NCBI GenBank assembly: GCA_003583745.1
Contig: QXPY01000006.1
Coordinates: 1 to 64,000, forward strand
DNA from: Rhodocyclales bacterium GT-UBC
Lineage (GTDB): Bacteria; Pseudomonadota; Gammaproteobacteria; Burkholderiales; Rhodocyclaceae
DNA length: 64,000 bases
Direction of reading: 5' to 3'
Of the stretch, positions 1 to 8,763 are shown piece after piece (positions within the stretch are counted from its first letter, which is position 1; every line of letters begins with the position of its first letter). A program made the position numbers and the translations under genes. The notes beneath the pieces were generated by a model. The model was not told the origin of the DNA and ran no database searches. It saw only the letters and a program-made list of their open reading frames with translations.

Positions 1-27
1 GGTCACCGCCAGGCTACCCTATGCTTA

Positions 28-58
28 GCCCCTTCAGGTCCCCTGAAGGGGCTTTTGC
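28..58 (+). terminator. Rho-independent terminator
   Basis: A perfect 11-bp stem (28-38 with 42-52) closes a TCC loop and is followed by TTTTGCCTTTCT. It would end a plus-strand transcript that enters from left of the window. The insertion element begins about 15 bases further on, so the element sits just behind this terminator and outside the upstream gene. Confidence 0.85.
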
Positions 59-71
59 CTTTCTGGAAAAA

Positions 72-114
72 TCGACGTCCCCCCGGAATTGAGTAGCGCC
101 TGACTTTAGAGTCC
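72..114 (+). repeat. IS3 element left inverted repeat
   Basis: The left end pairs with the reverse complement of 1237-1278. There are 13 identical bases at the outer tip, a GTAGC match in the middle and an 11-base inner match (CTTTAGAGTCC). The orfA start codon lies 21 bases inside this repeat. Confidence 0.85.
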
Positions 115-134
115 AAACTTTCACGATAAGGAGA

Positions 135-404
135 TTGGACATGAAGAAGCGATTCACCGAAGAACAGATCATTGGTTTCCTGCGGGAAGCAGAAGCGGGG
201 ATGCTGATTGCGGAACTGTGCCGCAAGCACGCCTTCTCAGAAGCGAGTTACTACCTCTGGCGCAGCAAGTTCGGCGGAATGAGTGTGTCGGACGCCAAGC
301 GGCTCAAGGAGCTCGAAACGGAAAACACGCGCTTGAAGAAACTGCTGGCCGAAACGATGCTGGAAAACGAGATTGCCAAGGAGGCCCTGCGAAAAAAGTG
401 GTGA
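135..404 (+). CDS. IS3-family transposase OrfA
   Basis: This 89-residue helix-turn-helix protein forms the N-terminal, end-binding part of an IS3 transposase. The N-terminal part reads as an HTH_Tnp_1 domain (KKRFTEEQIIGFLREAE, then CRKHAFSEASYYLW). It is followed by a leucine-zipper-like stretch (LKELETENTRLKKLLAE) that usually drives multimerisation. The start is supported by the AAGGAG Shine-Dalgarno sequence just upstream. The gene ends at TGA 402-404, immediately after an A6G slippery run at 392-398. A -1 shift there moves ribosomes into orfB and makes the OrfAB transposase. Confidence 0.92.
   Translation: MDMKKRFTEEQIIGFLREAEAGMLIAELCRKHAFSEASYYLWRSKFGGMSVSDAKRLKELETENTRLKKLLAETMLENEIAKEALRKKW
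392..398 (+). other. Programmed -1 frameshift site (A6G) of the IS3 element
   Basis: AAAAAAG lies 4 bases before the orfA stop codon. OrfB is in the -1 frame relative to OrfA, as expected for programmed frameshifting in IS3 elements. No obvious strong downstream hairpin was checked in detail. Confidence 0.75.
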
Positions 405-1261
405 GCGCACCGTCACGCCGTGATCTGGTGCGCCACCTGATCGACAAGGGACTCAGCGAGCGAAAGTCATTACGTTTTTTCGGGATGAGTCCGAGTTCAT
501 TCCGTTACCGGCCGGCGACGGATCGCAATGCGGCTTTGAAGGAGCAGATCGTCACGCTCGCCCAACGCCATCGGCGTTACGGGGCCGGGATGATCTACTT
601 GAAGCTGCGGCAGGCCGGCATGGTGGTGAATCACAAGCGGGTGGATCGGCTCTACCCCGAGGCCGGTCTGCAAGTGAGAAGGCGAAAGCGGAAGAAGATC
701 CCGGTGTCGGATCGTCATCCGCTGGAGCGCCCTTCGGCTGCCAATCAGGTCTGGTCAATGGATTTCGTGTTCGACCGGACGGCAGAAGGGCGTGTCATCA
801 AGAGCCTGACTGTGGTCGATGATGCCACGCATGAAGCCGTGGCCATTGTTCCAGAACGAGCGATCGGCGGCATGCAACTTACCCGGACCCTCGATCAGTT
901 GGCCAAAACACGCGGCCTGCCCAAAGCAATCAGGACGGACAACGGCAAAGAGTTCTGTAGTCGGGCTATGCTGAATTGGGCGCATGCCCGTGGTGTACAA
1001 CTCTTTCTCATTGAGCCGGGCAAACCGAATCAGAACGCCTATATCGAATCGTTCAATGGGCGTTTCCGAGATGAATGCCTGAATGAGCACTGGCTCACCA
1101 GCCTGCGCCATGCCCAGGTCGTCATCGAAGGCTGGCGCCGTGAATACAACGAGGAGCGACCGAAAAAATCCCTGGGCGGTTTGACGCCTGCAGCTTATGC
1201 CAAATCACTTACCCAGAAATCGGGTAAATTACCCTCGGACTCTAAAGCCCTCTGCTACTGA
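398..1261 (+). CDS. IS3-family transposase OrfB (DDE integrase core)
   Basis: OrfB supplies the catalytic DDE domain. The N-terminal part (about residues 5-60) is an HTH_21-type region (LVRHLIDKGLSERKSLRFFGMSPSS is its start region), and the rve core follows. The three acidic residues are visible in WSMDFVFD, IRTDNGKEF and NAYIESFNGRFRDE. In vivo it is probably translated mainly as a fusion to OrfA. GTG codons at 398 or 401 are the possible independent starts. The reading frame is open further upstream but overlaps orfA there. The stop codon lies inside the right inverted-repeat region, as is common for this family. Confidence 0.92.
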   Translation: MVSAPSRRDLVRHLIDKGLSERKSLRFFGMSPSSFRYRPATDRNAALKEQIVTLAQRHRRYGAGMIYLKLRQAGMVVNHKRVDRLYPEAGLQVRRRKRKKIPVSDRHPLERPSAANQVWSMDFVFDRTAEGRVIKSLTVVDDATHEAVAIVPERAIGGMQLTRTLDQLAKTRGLPKAIRTDNGKEFCSRAMLNWAHARGVQLFLIEPGKPNQNAYIESFNGRFRDECLNEHWLTSLRHAQVVIEGWRREYNEERPKKSLGGLTPAAYAKSLTQKSGKLPSDSKALCY

Positions 1262-1278
1262 AAACGGGGGGACGTCGA
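1237..1278 (-). repeat. IS3 element right inverted repeat
   Basis: Read on the minus strand this matches the left end in its first 13 bases and in an 11-base inner block. It overlaps the last codons of orfB. Confidence 0.85.
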
Positions 1279-1388
1279 GTCGCTTAAAAAAACCAGTTTC
1301 TATCCAACTGCGTGGGGCCACCTCGGAAAGCGTCGTTCTGATGCCGTCTGCCGAATAGTGTGACGTTGCGAGAATGTGGTTCCCGGAA

Positions 1389-1425
1389 AATAAAATGGCC
1401 TGTCAGATAATCTGGCAGGCCATTT
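1389..1425 (-). terminator. Terminator of fabI
   Basis: A 15-bp stem (1393-1407 with 1411-1425, one G-U pair) has a 3-base loop. On the minus strand it is followed by TTTTATTTTCC. It lies 25 bases beyond the fabI stop codon. The remaining bases between the insertion element and this site (1279-1388) hold nothing I recognise. Confidence 0.85.
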
Positions 1426-1449
1426 CTAAATGATTTGATTCTTATACGT

Positions 1450-2247
1450 TTAGGCAGGGAGCGGGTCGGCGTTGCCTAGGGCGGTTGTGTTCATCCCACC
1501 ATCCACATACAGGATCTCACCGGTAATGCCGCTCGCCAGGTCAGAAAGCATGAAGGCAGCGGCATTGCCAACTTCTTCGATCGTTACATTGCGGCGCAAT
1601 GGAGCATTGTGCGAGTTGTACGAGAGAAGTTTGCCAAAATTGCCAATGCCGGATGCAGCCAAGGTTTTGATCGGTCCCGCCGAAATTGCATTGGCGCGGA
1701 TACCTTCTGGTCCGAGGCAAAATGCAAGGTAGCGCGTAGCAGCTTCCAGGCTGGCTTTGGCCAATCCCATCGTGTTGTAGTTCGGCATGGTACGCTCGGC
1801 ACCAAGGTATGAAAGGGCCAGAGCGGAACTCCGACGGCCTTGCATCATTGGGCGAGCCGCTTTGACCAGGGCAGGGTAGCTGTAAGACGAAATTTCGTGA
1901 GCAATCCGGAATGCGTCACGCGAGATGCCATCCAGGAAATCGCCTTCGATCGCTTCGGTAGGTGCATAGGCAATCGAGTGAACCAAGCCGTCAAGTCCGT
2001 CCCAGTGTTTGCCCAGTTCAACGAACAAGTTAGTGATTTGCTCGTCGCTGCTGACGTCGACGGGAATAGTGATATCGCTACCGAATTCGGCGGCGAATTT
2101 CTTGATTCGGTCTTCGAAGCGTTCATTCTGGTAGGTGAAGGCAAGTTGGGCGCCTTCGCGATGGCATGCCTTGGCAATGCCATAGGCAATGGAATGCTTG
2201 GAAAGCAGACCGGTAATCAGAATCTTCTTGTCGGCGAGAAAGCCCAT
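1450..2247 (-). CDS. fabI: Enoyl-[acyl-carrier-protein] reductase (NADH), FabI
   Basis: FabI reduces trans-2-enoyl-ACP in the last step of each cycle of type II fatty-acid synthesis and is the classic triclosan target. The 265-residue length matches E. coli FabI (262). The FabI-type nucleotide-binding start ([18 protein letters not shown]), the catalytic Tyr-x6-Lys (YNTMGLAK) and the C-terminal GEILYVDGG motif are all present. A GGGAG Shine-Dalgarno sequence precedes the ATG. The gene is transcribed alone and has its own terminator. Confidence 0.96.
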   Translation of the reverse strand: MGFLADKKILITGLLSKHSIAYGIAKACHREGAQLAFTYQNERFEDRIKKFAAEFGSDITIPVDVSSDEQITNLFVELGKHWDGLDGLVHSIAYAPTEAIEGDFLDGISRDAFRIAHEISSYSYPALVKAARPMMQGRRSSALALSYLGAERTMPNYNTMGLAKASLEAATRYLAFCLGPEGIRANAISAGPIKTLAASGIGNFGKLLSYNSHNAPLRRNVTIEEVGNAAAFMLSDLASGITGEILYVDGGMNTTALGNADPLPA

Positions 2248-2290
2248 GTGTTGTTCTCCCTAAGGGGTTGAGCCGCAGGATTATAAAGCA

Positions 2291-3937
2291 TCACATGTTC
2301 GGATAGGTTGGCCCTTCGCCACCTTGTGGCACAACCCACGTAATATTTTGTGTTGGATCCTTGATGTCGCAGGTTTTGCAATGTACGCAATTCTGAGCAT
2401 TGATCTGTAGGCGCGGTGCGCCATTGTTATCTGTTTCCACAATCTCATATACCCCTGCCGGGCAAAAGCGTTGTTCCGGGGCGTCATAGCGCGCCAGGTT
2501 GAGGGAGATTGGCGTGGTGGGGTCCTTAAGCTGCAAGTGACAAGGCTGGTCTTCTTCGTGATTGGTGCTGGAGAGGAAAACCGATGACAGGCGATCAAAC
2601 GTCAATTGCCCATCCGGTTTGGGATACGTAATGGCTTGGCATTCGCTGGCCGGTTTCAGTTTGGCGTGGTCTGGCGTCTTGTTACGGAGCGTCCACGGTG
2701 CATTTCCGCCAAAAACGATCTGATCAATGCCAAACATCAATGAGCCCAATTTCAGCCCCTTGTTCATCCAGGGCTTGAAGTTGCGTGCCTGGTGAAGTTC
2801 CTTATGGAGCCAGCTCTTTCTGAATGCATCCGGATAGGTGCTTAGTTCATCGCGTTGGCGTTCCGCAGCTAATGCGGCGAAGCACGCTTCAGCGGCCAGC
2901 ATGCCCGACTTGATGGCGCAGTGCGATCCTTTGATGCGCGCGGCATTGAGGAAGCCAGCGTCGTCGCCAACCAACAGGCCGCCGGGAAACACCAGCTTGG
3001 GCAAAGATTGGAGTCCGCCTGCGGCAAGGGCACGTGCGCCATAGGAGATGCGTTTGCCGCCTTCCAGGAATTTGCGGATTGCCGGGTGAGTTTTGAAACG
3101 TTGAAACTCTTCGAACGGCGAAAGGTAGGGGTTGCTATAACCGAGGCCGACAACAAAGCCGACGGCTACCTGATTGTTTTCCAGATGGTAGAGGAATCCG
3201 CCGCCATAGGTGTCCGCTGCCATGGGCCAGCCACCGCTATGCACGACCAGTCCGAGTTGGTGCTGCTCGGGCTGGATTTCCCAGAGTTCCTTGAGTCCGA
3301 TGCCGTAGGTTTGCGGATCGACGCCATCATCCAGTTTGAAGTGGGCTTGCAGTTGTTTGCCGAGATGGCCACGGCAGCCTTCGGCAAAGAACGTATATTT
3401 GCCGTGCAGTTCCATGCCCATCTGGAAGTTAGGGCCTTCACTCCCGTCGCGCAGGCGTCCCATGTCACCGGTTGCAACCCCCTTGACGGCACCGTTCTCG
3501 TCAAACAGGATTTCCGAACCTGCAAAGCCGGGATAAATTTCGACCCCGAGTGCCTCCGCCTGCTCGCCTAGCCAGCGGCACACGTTGCCAAGTGAAACCA
3601 CATAGTTGCCTTCATTGTGGAAACATTTGGGGAGCAGGCTGTTCGGAATTTTGGTTGCGCCGGTTTCGGTAAGAATAAAGAAACGGTCCTCAGAGACAGG
3701 TGCATTCAACGGGGCGCCATCTTCTTTCCAGTTCGGGAGGAGTTCGCTCAGGGCGCGCGGATCCATGACCGCGCCCGAAAGTATGTGGGCGCCGATTTCG
3801 GCACCTTTCTCGATCAGGCAAACGGAAATCTCCTGGCCTGATTCGATTGCTTGTTGCTTCAGTCGAATGGCCGATGCCAGACCGGCAGGTCCACCGCCAA
3901 CGATAACGACGTCGAATTCCATGGCTTCGCGTTCCAT
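2291..3937 (-). CDS. Electron-transfer flavoprotein:ubiquinone oxidoreductase
   Basis: This protein passes electrons from reduced ETF (fed by acyl-CoA and related dehydrogenases) to ubiquinone at the inner membrane. The 548 residues begin with an FAD-binding GGGPAGLASAIRL motif. The C-terminus carries the four cysteines of the [4Fe-4S] cluster (CPAG, then CVHCKTC). Length and domain order match the full-length Etf-QO family. The chosen ATG has GAGGAGG just upstream; an in-frame ATG five codons later is possible. The gene lies next to fabI and is divergent from a thioesterase, so it sits in a fatty-acid context. The etfAB genes are not in the window. Confidence 0.95.
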   Translation of the reverse strand: MEREAMEFDVVIVGGGPAGLASAIRLKQQAIESGQEISVCLIEKGAEIGAHILSGAVMDPRALSELLPNWKEDGAPLNAPVSEDRFFILTETGATKIPNSLLPKCFHNEGNYVVSLGNVCRWLGEQAEALGVEIYPGFAGSEILFDENGAVKGVATGDMGRLRDGSEGPNFQMGMELHGKYTFFAEGCRGHLGKQLQAHFKLDDGVDPQTYGIGLKELWEIQPEQHQLGLVVHSGGWPMAADTYGGGFLYHLENNQVAVGFVVGLGYSNPYLSPFEEFQRFKTHPAIRKFLEGGKRISYGARALAAGGLQSLPKLVFPGGLLVGDDAGFLNAARIKGSHCAIKSGMLAAEACFAALAAERQRDELSTYPDAFRKSWLHKELHQARNFKPWMNKGLKLGSLMFGIDQIVFGGNAPWTLRNKTPDHAKLKPASECQAITYPKPDGQLTFDRLSSVFLSSTNHEEDQPCHLQLKDPTTPISLNLARYDAPEQRFCPAGVYEIVETDNNGAPRLQINAQNCVHCKTCDIKDPTQNITWVVPQGGEGPTYPNM

Positions 3938-3963
3938 GATGCCTCCTCTATTTATTGTGACGT

Positions 3964-4112
3964 TGTAAACAATACGGTACAGTATGGAAATGCATTGATC
4001 AACCCCTTGGAAACATTGTTGAGATGGAACATAAAAAGAAACTGATGCATGTCACCACGATGCCGATTCGCTGGGGCGACATGGATGCCTATGGTCATGT
4101 AAACAATACGGT
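3964..4112. repeat. Exact 15-bp direct repeat in promoter and coding sequence
   Basis: TGTAAACAATACGGT occurs at 3964-3978, in the divergent ETF-QO/thioesterase promoter region, and again at 4098-4112, where it encodes part of the conserved HVNNTVYF motif of the thioesterase. An exact 15-base match this close is unlikely by chance. It may be a micro-duplication or a pair of operator sites. Confidence 0.6.
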
Positions 4113-4434
4113 TTATTTCCGTTACATGGAGCAGGCGCGAGTCGAGTGGCTGGAAGCGGAAAATGTTGTTGTTCGCCCAGGCGGAGATGGCCCGGTGATC
4201 ATCAATACCGCCTGTACCTTCCTTATTCCGTTGACCTACCCGGGGCGGGTCGAGGTTCGTACATATGTCGGAAGCATTGGTCGTTCCAGTGTTCAGACTT
4301 ATGTCGAGATGCGTGTCGAAGGTGATGATCGTCTCTATGCCGAGGGCTCGGCGAAAGTGGTGTGGATGGACACGCGAACGGGCAAATCGGTTCCCTTGCC
4401 TGATCATGTGCGGGCGGCACTCGAAGCGGAGTAA
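4024..4434 (+). CDS. Hot-dog fold acyl-CoA thioesterase (YbgC/4-hydroxybenzoyl-CoA thioesterase type)
   Basis: A single hot-dog domain of 136 residues is expected to hydrolyse acyl-CoA thioesters. The family signature RWGDMDAYGHVNNTVYFRYMEQ is near the N-terminus, with the usual catalytic Asp (GDMDAYGHVN). The gene is divergent from ETF-QO, and a link to fatty-acid or aromatic acyl-CoA turnover is likely. The natural substrate cannot be read from the sequence. The first ATG has a weak ribosome-binding site; an in-frame ATG 7 codons later is an alternative. Confidence 0.88.
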   Translation: MEHKKKLMHVTTMPIRWGDMDAYGHVNNTVYFRYMEQARVEWLEAENVVVRPGGDGPVIINTACTFLIPLTYPGRVEVRTYVGSIGRSSVQTYVEMRVEGDDRLYAEGSAKVVWMDTRTGKSVPLPDHVRAALEAE

Positions 4435-4448
4435 ACTCGCTGCCCATT

Positions 4449-5813
4449 GTGTCGTCAATTGCGAAGAACATGGGCAAAAAGGAAATTTGGGAGAAGCTGC
4501 TCTCGGCCGACCGGCCCGGTGCCGGCAAGGCGCCGGGAACACCCGAGCGGACCGCTTTTCAACAGGATTATGACCGTATTGTCTTCACCTCGGCTTTTCG
4601 CCGATTGAAGGATAAGACGCAGGTTTTCCCGCTGTCCAAGAGTGACTATGTCCGTACGCGCTTGACGCACAGCCTCGAAGCCAGTTGTGTCGGGCGTTCG
4701 CTGGGGGCTGTGGTTGGTCGCGAGATCATTGCTCGGCATGGCCTGCAGCATGTCGAATCAGGCGATTTCGGGGCGATCGTGGCCGCTGCTTGTCTGGCCC
4801 ACGATATCGGCAATCCTCCCTTCGGTCATGCCGGTGAGGATGCGATCCGGGAATGGTTCATCACTTCCGGTTTGCTCGATCAACATGATTTCACACCTGA
4901 ACAGCGCGCTGATTTCGAGCGTTACGAGGGCAATGCACAGGGATTTCGCATCGTTACCCGTTTGCAGAATCCGGCGAATCCCGGCTTGCAACTGACCAGC
5001 GCGGTGCTGGCGACTTTTACCAAGTATCCGCGCCCATCCCATCTGCGGGAGGAACTGGATGGCAAGAGCGGCCGCAAATTCGGGTTTTTCCAGCATGATG
5101 CCGAAGCCTTTCGCGAGGTGGCCGCTTCTACCGGTCTGATCGAACGTATTCCGGGCAAGGCCTGGCGGCGTCATCCGCTGGCTTTCCTGGTCGAGGTGGC
5201 TGACGATACCTGCTACCTGATCGTCGATCTGGAAGATGCCGCCAAGCTGGGTTTCGTGCCCTATCGCGATGCCGAGTGCCTGCTCGCCGATCTGGCCGGC
5301 AATACGGTCAATGGCGGTCGCCTGGATCGCTTGCACGACCCCAAGGAACGTCTGGAATATTTGCGTGCCAAAGCGATTGGTCGCCTGCTGGAAAGCGCCG
5401 CCTCGGTCTTTCTGGAAAATGAGGATGCCATCCTTAACGGCGAGTTCGATGAGGAGTTGCTTGAGCAATCACCCGTCGCCATCCCGTTGCAGGCGGTGCT
5501 CCGGCTGGCCAAGGACACGATCTACACCGCCCGTCCAGCCCTGGAAATCGAGACCGCCGGTTTCGAGGTCCTGGGGGCCTTGCTCGGTTTGTTCAGCAAT
5601 GCGGTGGAAGCGAAGAGTGGCCATGGGCGCTTCACGACACGCGAGCGGATGTTGCTGAAGCTGCTGCCGAACCAGTTCCTGGGCCATGCCGGCGAACCGA
5701 GTGCCGATCCTTACACCCGCCTGCTGCAAGTCGCGGACTTCGTTGCCGGCATGACTGATTCTTACGCAGTGGACATGTATCGCAAGCTGAAGGGCTTCGA
5801 TCTTCCGACCTGA
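4449..5813 (+). CDS. dgt: Deoxyguanosinetriphosphate triphosphohydrolase-like protein (HD domain)
   Basis: This protein belongs to the dNTP triphosphohydrolase family, which cleaves dNTPs to deoxynucleosides and triphosphate. The metal-binding HD motif is split over LTHSLEAS and CLAHDIGNPPFGHAGEDAI near residues 75-125. The family signature FTSAFRRLKDKTQVFPL precedes it. At 454 residues the gene has full length. It is read here from GTG 4449; ATG 4470 (MGKKEIWEKLL) is an equally plausible start. The gene follows the thioesterase by 14 bases and is probably co-transcribed with it. The type-1/type-2 family split and the true substrate remain uncertain. Confidence 0.9.
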   Translation: MSSIAKNMGKKEIWEKLLSADRPGAGKAPGTPERTAFQQDYDRIVFTSAFRRLKDKTQVFPLSKSDYVRTRLTHSLEASCVGRSLGAVVGREIIARHGLQHVESGDFGAIVAAACLAHDIGNPPFGHAGEDAIREWFITSGLLDQHDFTPEQRADFERYEGNAQGFRIVTRLQNPANPGLQLTSAVLATFTKYPRPSHLREELDGKSGRKFGFFQHDAEAFREVAASTGLIERIPGKAWRRHPLAFLVEVADDTCYLIVDLEDAAKLGFVPYRDAECLLADLAGNTVNGGRLDRLHDPKERLEYLRAKAIGRLLESAASVFLENEDAILNGEFDEELLEQSPVAIPLQAVLRLAKDTIYTARPALEIETAGFEVLGALLGLFSNAVEAKSGHGRFTTRERMLLKLLPNQFLGHAGEPSADPYTRLLQVADFVAGMTDSYAVDMYRKLKGFDLPT

Positions 5814-5828
5814 TTGAAAGGAAAGAAT

Positions 5829-6986
5829 ATGCAGAGTTTCGATTTCTACAACCCAACCCGGATCGTCTTCGGGCCGGAGAAAATTTCCAAACTGGCAACG
5901 CTGGTGCCGGCCGAGGCCCGCGTCCTGATCCTTTACGGCGGTGCCAGTGCCCAAAAGAACGGCACGCTCGATGAAGTCAGGGCGGCGCTGGGTGGGCGCG
6001 TGGTGCAGGAATTCGGTGGCATCGAGCCGAATCCGACCTACGAAACCCTGATGCAGGCGGTCGAGCAGATCCGGCGTGAAAAGCTCGATTTCCTGCTCGC
6101 CGTCGGTGGCGGCTCGGTGATCGACGGCACCAAGTTTGTCGCGGCTGCCGTCAATTTCCCCGGCGAACCGTGGGATATCCTCGAAACCCATGGCCGCAGC
6201 GTGCGCAGCGCCTTGCCTTTCGCCTCGGTGCTGACCTTGCCGGCCACCGGTTCGGAGATGAACAGCGGCGCCGTGATCACCAAAAAAGCGACTCATGCCA
6301 AGCTGGCCTTCATGAGCCCGATGGTTTTCCCGAAGTTTTCGATTCTTGATCCGACCAAGACCTATTCCTTGCCGCCGCAGCAGATCGCCAATGGCGTCGT
6401 CGATGCCTTCGTGCATATCGTCGAGCAGTACCTGACCTATCCGGTGCAAGGCATGGCGCAAGATCGTTTTGCCGAAGGCCTGTTGCAGACTTTGATCGAA
6501 ATCGGTCCCAAGGCGCTCGCGACACCGGAGGATTACGATGTCCGGGCCAACCTGATGTGGGTGGCGACGCTGGCCCTGAACGGTTTGATCGGTGCCGGCG
6601 TGCCGCAGGATTGGGCGACCCACATGATCGGCCACGAAATCACCGCGCTGCACGGGGTCGATCATGCCCGTACGCTCGCCATCGTGCTGCCTTCCTTGCT
6701 CAACATCCAGCGTCAGGACAAGCATGCCAAACTGCTGCAGTACGCCGAGCGCGTCTGGCAGATTCGCGACGGCAGCGAAGAGCAACGGATTGATGCGGCC
6801 ATCGAGCAGACCCGGCAGTTCTTCGAAGGCCTGGGCATCAAGACCCGTCTTTCGGGTTATGGCATCGGTCCGGAGGCGATCGAGCCGATCGTCGCGCAAC
6901 TGGTGGCGCATGGCATGTCTGCGCTCGGTGAGCGGCAGAACATCACGCCCGAGGTCAGCCGGCGGATACTGGCTGCCGCAGCCTGA
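5829..6986 (+). CDS. yqhD: Iron-containing NADPH-dependent alcohol/aldehyde dehydrogenase, YqhD type
   Basis: The 385-residue protein belongs to the Fe-ADH family and reduces short-chain and toxic aldehydes with NADPH. YqhD hallmarks are present: the cofactor motif GGGSVIDGTKF, LPATGSEMNSGAVI, and metal ligands in DAFVHIVEQ and GHEITALHGVDHARTLAI. The start at ATG 5829 is chosen because AAAGGAAAG precedes it. It lies 15 bases after dgt and is probably in the same transcript. The symbol follows the E. coli homologue. Confidence 0.9.
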   Translation: MQSFDFYNPTRIVFGPEKISKLATLVPAEARVLILYGGASAQKNGTLDEVRAALGGRVVQEFGGIEPNPTYETLMQAVEQIRREKLDFLLAVGGGSVIDGTKFVAAAVNFPGEPWDILETHGRSVRSALPFASVLTLPATGSEMNSGAVITKKATHAKLAFMSPMVFPKFSILDPTKTYSLPPQQIANGVVDAFVHIVEQYLTYPVQGMAQDRFAEGLLQTLIEIGPKALATPEDYDVRANLMWVATLALNGLIGAGVPQDWATHMIGHEITALHGVDHARTLAIVLPSLLNIQRQDKHAKLLQYAERVWQIRDGSEEQRIDAAIEQTRQFFEGLGIKTRLSGYGIGPEAIEPIVAQLVAHGMSALGERQNITPEVSRRILAAAA

Positions 6987-7016
6987 TCGACAGAGGTAAA
7001 AGAGGGCGCTTTCCGG

Positions 7017-7322
7017 CTATTTGAGTGCGGCCAGGAAGCGCTTGCGGGCGCGTTCGAGTTCGGGCCGGTAGGCTTCGCCGACCAGTTGCGAACAGGTCTG
7101 GTAAAAAGCCTGAAAGGCTGACTTGACCGTGGACTCGGCAAGCTTTCCCGGCGTGCCGGCCTCGTTGTCGGTGCCCGGGAGGTCAAGCGGCTTGAGGATG
7201 GCGTAACGAGGGATGATCCGCTGCCCGCCTTGTTCGGAAGAGGCCGTCAGCGGCCCGGTTTTGACGAAAACGAGACCTTCGTATTCAAAGCGTTCGCCGA
7301 TGGCGAAATGTTGCAGTTTCAT
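7017..7322 (-). CDS. Hypothetical protein (101 aa)
   Basis: This short acidic/basic mixed protein has no signal peptide or membrane segment. It begins MKLQHFAIGERFEYEGLVFVK and ends in a charged helix (RARKRFLAALK). I do not recognise the family. It is convergent with yqhD and divergent from the SOS operon, so it may share the promoter region at 7323-7440. Confidence 0.65.
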   Translation of the reverse strand: MKLQHFAIGERFEYEGLVFVKTGPLTASSEQGGQRIIPRYAILKPLDLPGTDNEAGTPGKLAESTVKSAFQAFYQTCSQLVGEAYRPELERARKRFLAALK

Positions 7323-7406
7323 GGTTCCGACGTGATCGTGGCGTGTTGCCCGATATTAGCAGTTTGTCGGGAAGGGCCGGATTCTTCACTTGCCAAAACA
7401 TGGATA

Positions 7407-7422
7407 CTGTATAAAAATACAG
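7407..7422 (+). promoter_or_regulatory. LexA-binding SOS box
   Basis: CTGTATAAAAATACAG is a near-perfect match to the E. coli-type SOS box (CTG-N10-CAG with an AT-rich centre). It lies 25 bases before the lexA start codon and in front of the imuA-imuB-dnaE2 genes. It should make the operon LexA-repressed and DNA-damage inducible. Confidence 0.92.
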
Positions 7423-7447
7423 ATACCGGTTTTTAGTGGAGCAGGCC

Positions 7448-8053
7448 ATGAAACTTACGCCACGGCAGCAGGAAATTCTCGACTTCATCAAAAGTACGCT
7501 CGAGGTCCTCGGCGCGCCGCCGACCCGCATGGAAATTTCCAGCGCTTTCGGTTTTGCCTCGCCCAATGCGGCGGAAGATCATCTCAAGGCCCTGGCCAAG
7601 AAGGGGGCCATTGTCCTCGAGCCGGGCTCGGCCCGGGGTATTCGCCTGGTCGAGCAGCTTGGCTTGCCCCTGATTGGCATGGTGGCTGCCGGCTCTCCCA
7701 TTCTTGCCGTCGAAAACGTGCAAGGGCGTTATGCGCTGGATGCCGGCCTGTTCAGTCCGCGAGCGGACTTTCTGCTCAAGGTGCGTGGCTTGTCGATGAT
7801 CGACGTCGGCATTTTCGACGGTGACCTGCTGGCGGTGCACAAGACCAACCAGGCGCGGGACGGGCAGATTGTCGTTGCCCGCCTGGACGAAGAGGTCACG
7901 GTCAAGCGTTTGCAGCGCAGCAACGGACAGATCCGCCTGATTGCCGAAAATCCCGATTTCGAGCCGATCATCGTCAATCCCGATGAAACCGATTTTGCCA
8001 TCGAGGGGATTGCAGTTGGCTTGATTCGCGGGGCGATCAGCCCCTTGTCATGA
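7448..8053 (+). CDS. lexA: LexA-type SOS repressor heading the imu operon
   Basis: The 201-residue repressor has an N-terminal winged-helix DNA-binding domain (about residues 1-65) and a C-terminal S24 self-cleavage domain. The scissile Ala81-Gly82 bond (VAAGSP), the nucleophile Ser116 (GLSMID) and the general base Lys153 (VTVKRL) are all in place. The N-terminus is of the divergent type often seen in second LexA copies linked to mutagenesis cassettes. The ATG at 7448 follows the SOS box. The stop codon overlaps the imuA start (ATGA), which indicates translational coupling. Whether another lexA exists in the genome cannot be seen here. Confidence 0.93.
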   Translation: MKLTPRQQEILDFIKSTLEVLGAPPTRMEISSAFGFASPNAAEDHLKALAKKGAIVLEPGSARGIRLVEQLGLPLIGMVAAGSPILAVENVQGRYALDAGLFSPRADFLLKVRGLSMIDVGIFDGDLLAVHKTNQARDGQIVVARLDEEVTVKRLQRSNGQIRLIAENPDFEPIIVNPDETDFAIEGIAVGLIRGAISPLS

Positions 8054-8763
8054 ACTGCGTGCCGTTGCCGAGCCCTTTGGCGGAGGTCCTGGCCAGGGGG
8101 GATGTCTGGCGCGGCGATACCTTGGCCAGCTTGGCCGGTGAAACGATACCGAGCGGGCATGCCGAACTCGATGCCGAATTGCCGGGCGGCGGTTGGCCGC
8201 GTGGCAATCTGACCGAGTTTCTGGTCGAAAGCAGTGGCTTGGGCGAGGTTTCGCTGCTGCTGCCGGCCCTGGCTCGCCTGTCGGCAGACGGGGGCTGGCT
8301 GGCGCTGGTCACGCCGCCTTGTTTGCCGCATGCCCCCGCCTGGGCGGCGGCCGGATTGGCGCTGGAACGGATTGTCGTTCTGCAAGCCGGGAAGCAGACC
8401 GCCTGGTGTGTCGAGCAGCTATTGGCTTCGGATGGATTTGCCGGCGTGCTGGCCTGGCCGCAGGCCGGGATCGATGCGCGTAGCCTGCGCCGTCTCCAGG
8501 TGGCGGCCGAAGGGCGATCTGCCATGGCGTGCCTGTGGCGACCATCCGCCGCTGGTCATGCGCCATCGCCGGCGCCATTGCGTATTCAATTGGCGGCGGG
8601 TGAGGCGGGGCTGTCGGTACGTATCATCAAACGGCGCGGTCGTCCGGCGGCGCGACCGCTCGATCTATCTTTGCCTCGCCCCGGGAGACTCACGCGTGCT
8701 CTGGCTGGCCCTGCACTTTCCCTTGTTGCCGCTCGAAGCCTTGCCTCTGAGGCAGTCGCCTAG
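8050..8763 (+). CDS. imuA: Translesion-synthesis accessory protein ImuA
   Basis: ImuA is a RecA/SulA-like accessory factor of the damage-induced mutasome formed with ImuB and DnaE2. This 237-residue protein shows the family start ([25 protein letters not shown]) with a RecA-like core that lacks a clear Walker A lysine. The C-terminus is Arg/Pro-rich. The ATG overlaps the lexA stop by 4 bases. The end overlaps imuB by 68 bases, a dense arrangement typical of this operon. Confidence 0.88.
   Translation: MNCVPLPSPLAEVLARGDVWRGDTLASLAGETIPSGHAELDAELPGGGWPRGNLTEFLVESSGLGEVSLLLPALARLSADGGWLALVTPPCLPHAPAWAAAGLALERIVVLQAGKQTAWCVEQLLASDGFAGVLAWPQAGIDARSLRRLQVAAEGRSAMACLWRPSAAGHAPSPAPLRIQLAAGEAGLSVRIIKRRGRPAARPLDLSLPRPGRLTRALAGPALSLVAARSLASEAVA

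Larger units (their letters stand above)
72..1278 (+). mobile_element. IS3-family insertion sequence, apparently intact
   Basis: Imperfect terminal inverted repeats of about 42 bp bound the element: 72-114 on the left and 1237-1278 on the right. Both ends share the outer TCGACGTCCCCCC and the inner CTTTAGAGTCC. Between them lie orfA and orfB in the arrangement typical of IS3 elements. The OrfA sequence resembles the IS407 subgroup, which is a family judgement and not a database match. TCGA lies at both outermost ends, but because it is palindromic it cannot be assigned to the repeat or to a 4-bp target duplication. All three DDE residues and the frameshift signal are present, so the element may be active. 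Confidence 0.9.

Noticed and set aside
72-1278. 4-bp TCGA target duplication of the IS element
   Set aside because: TCGA is present at both ends but is palindromic, so it fits equally well as the last bases of the inverted repeats.
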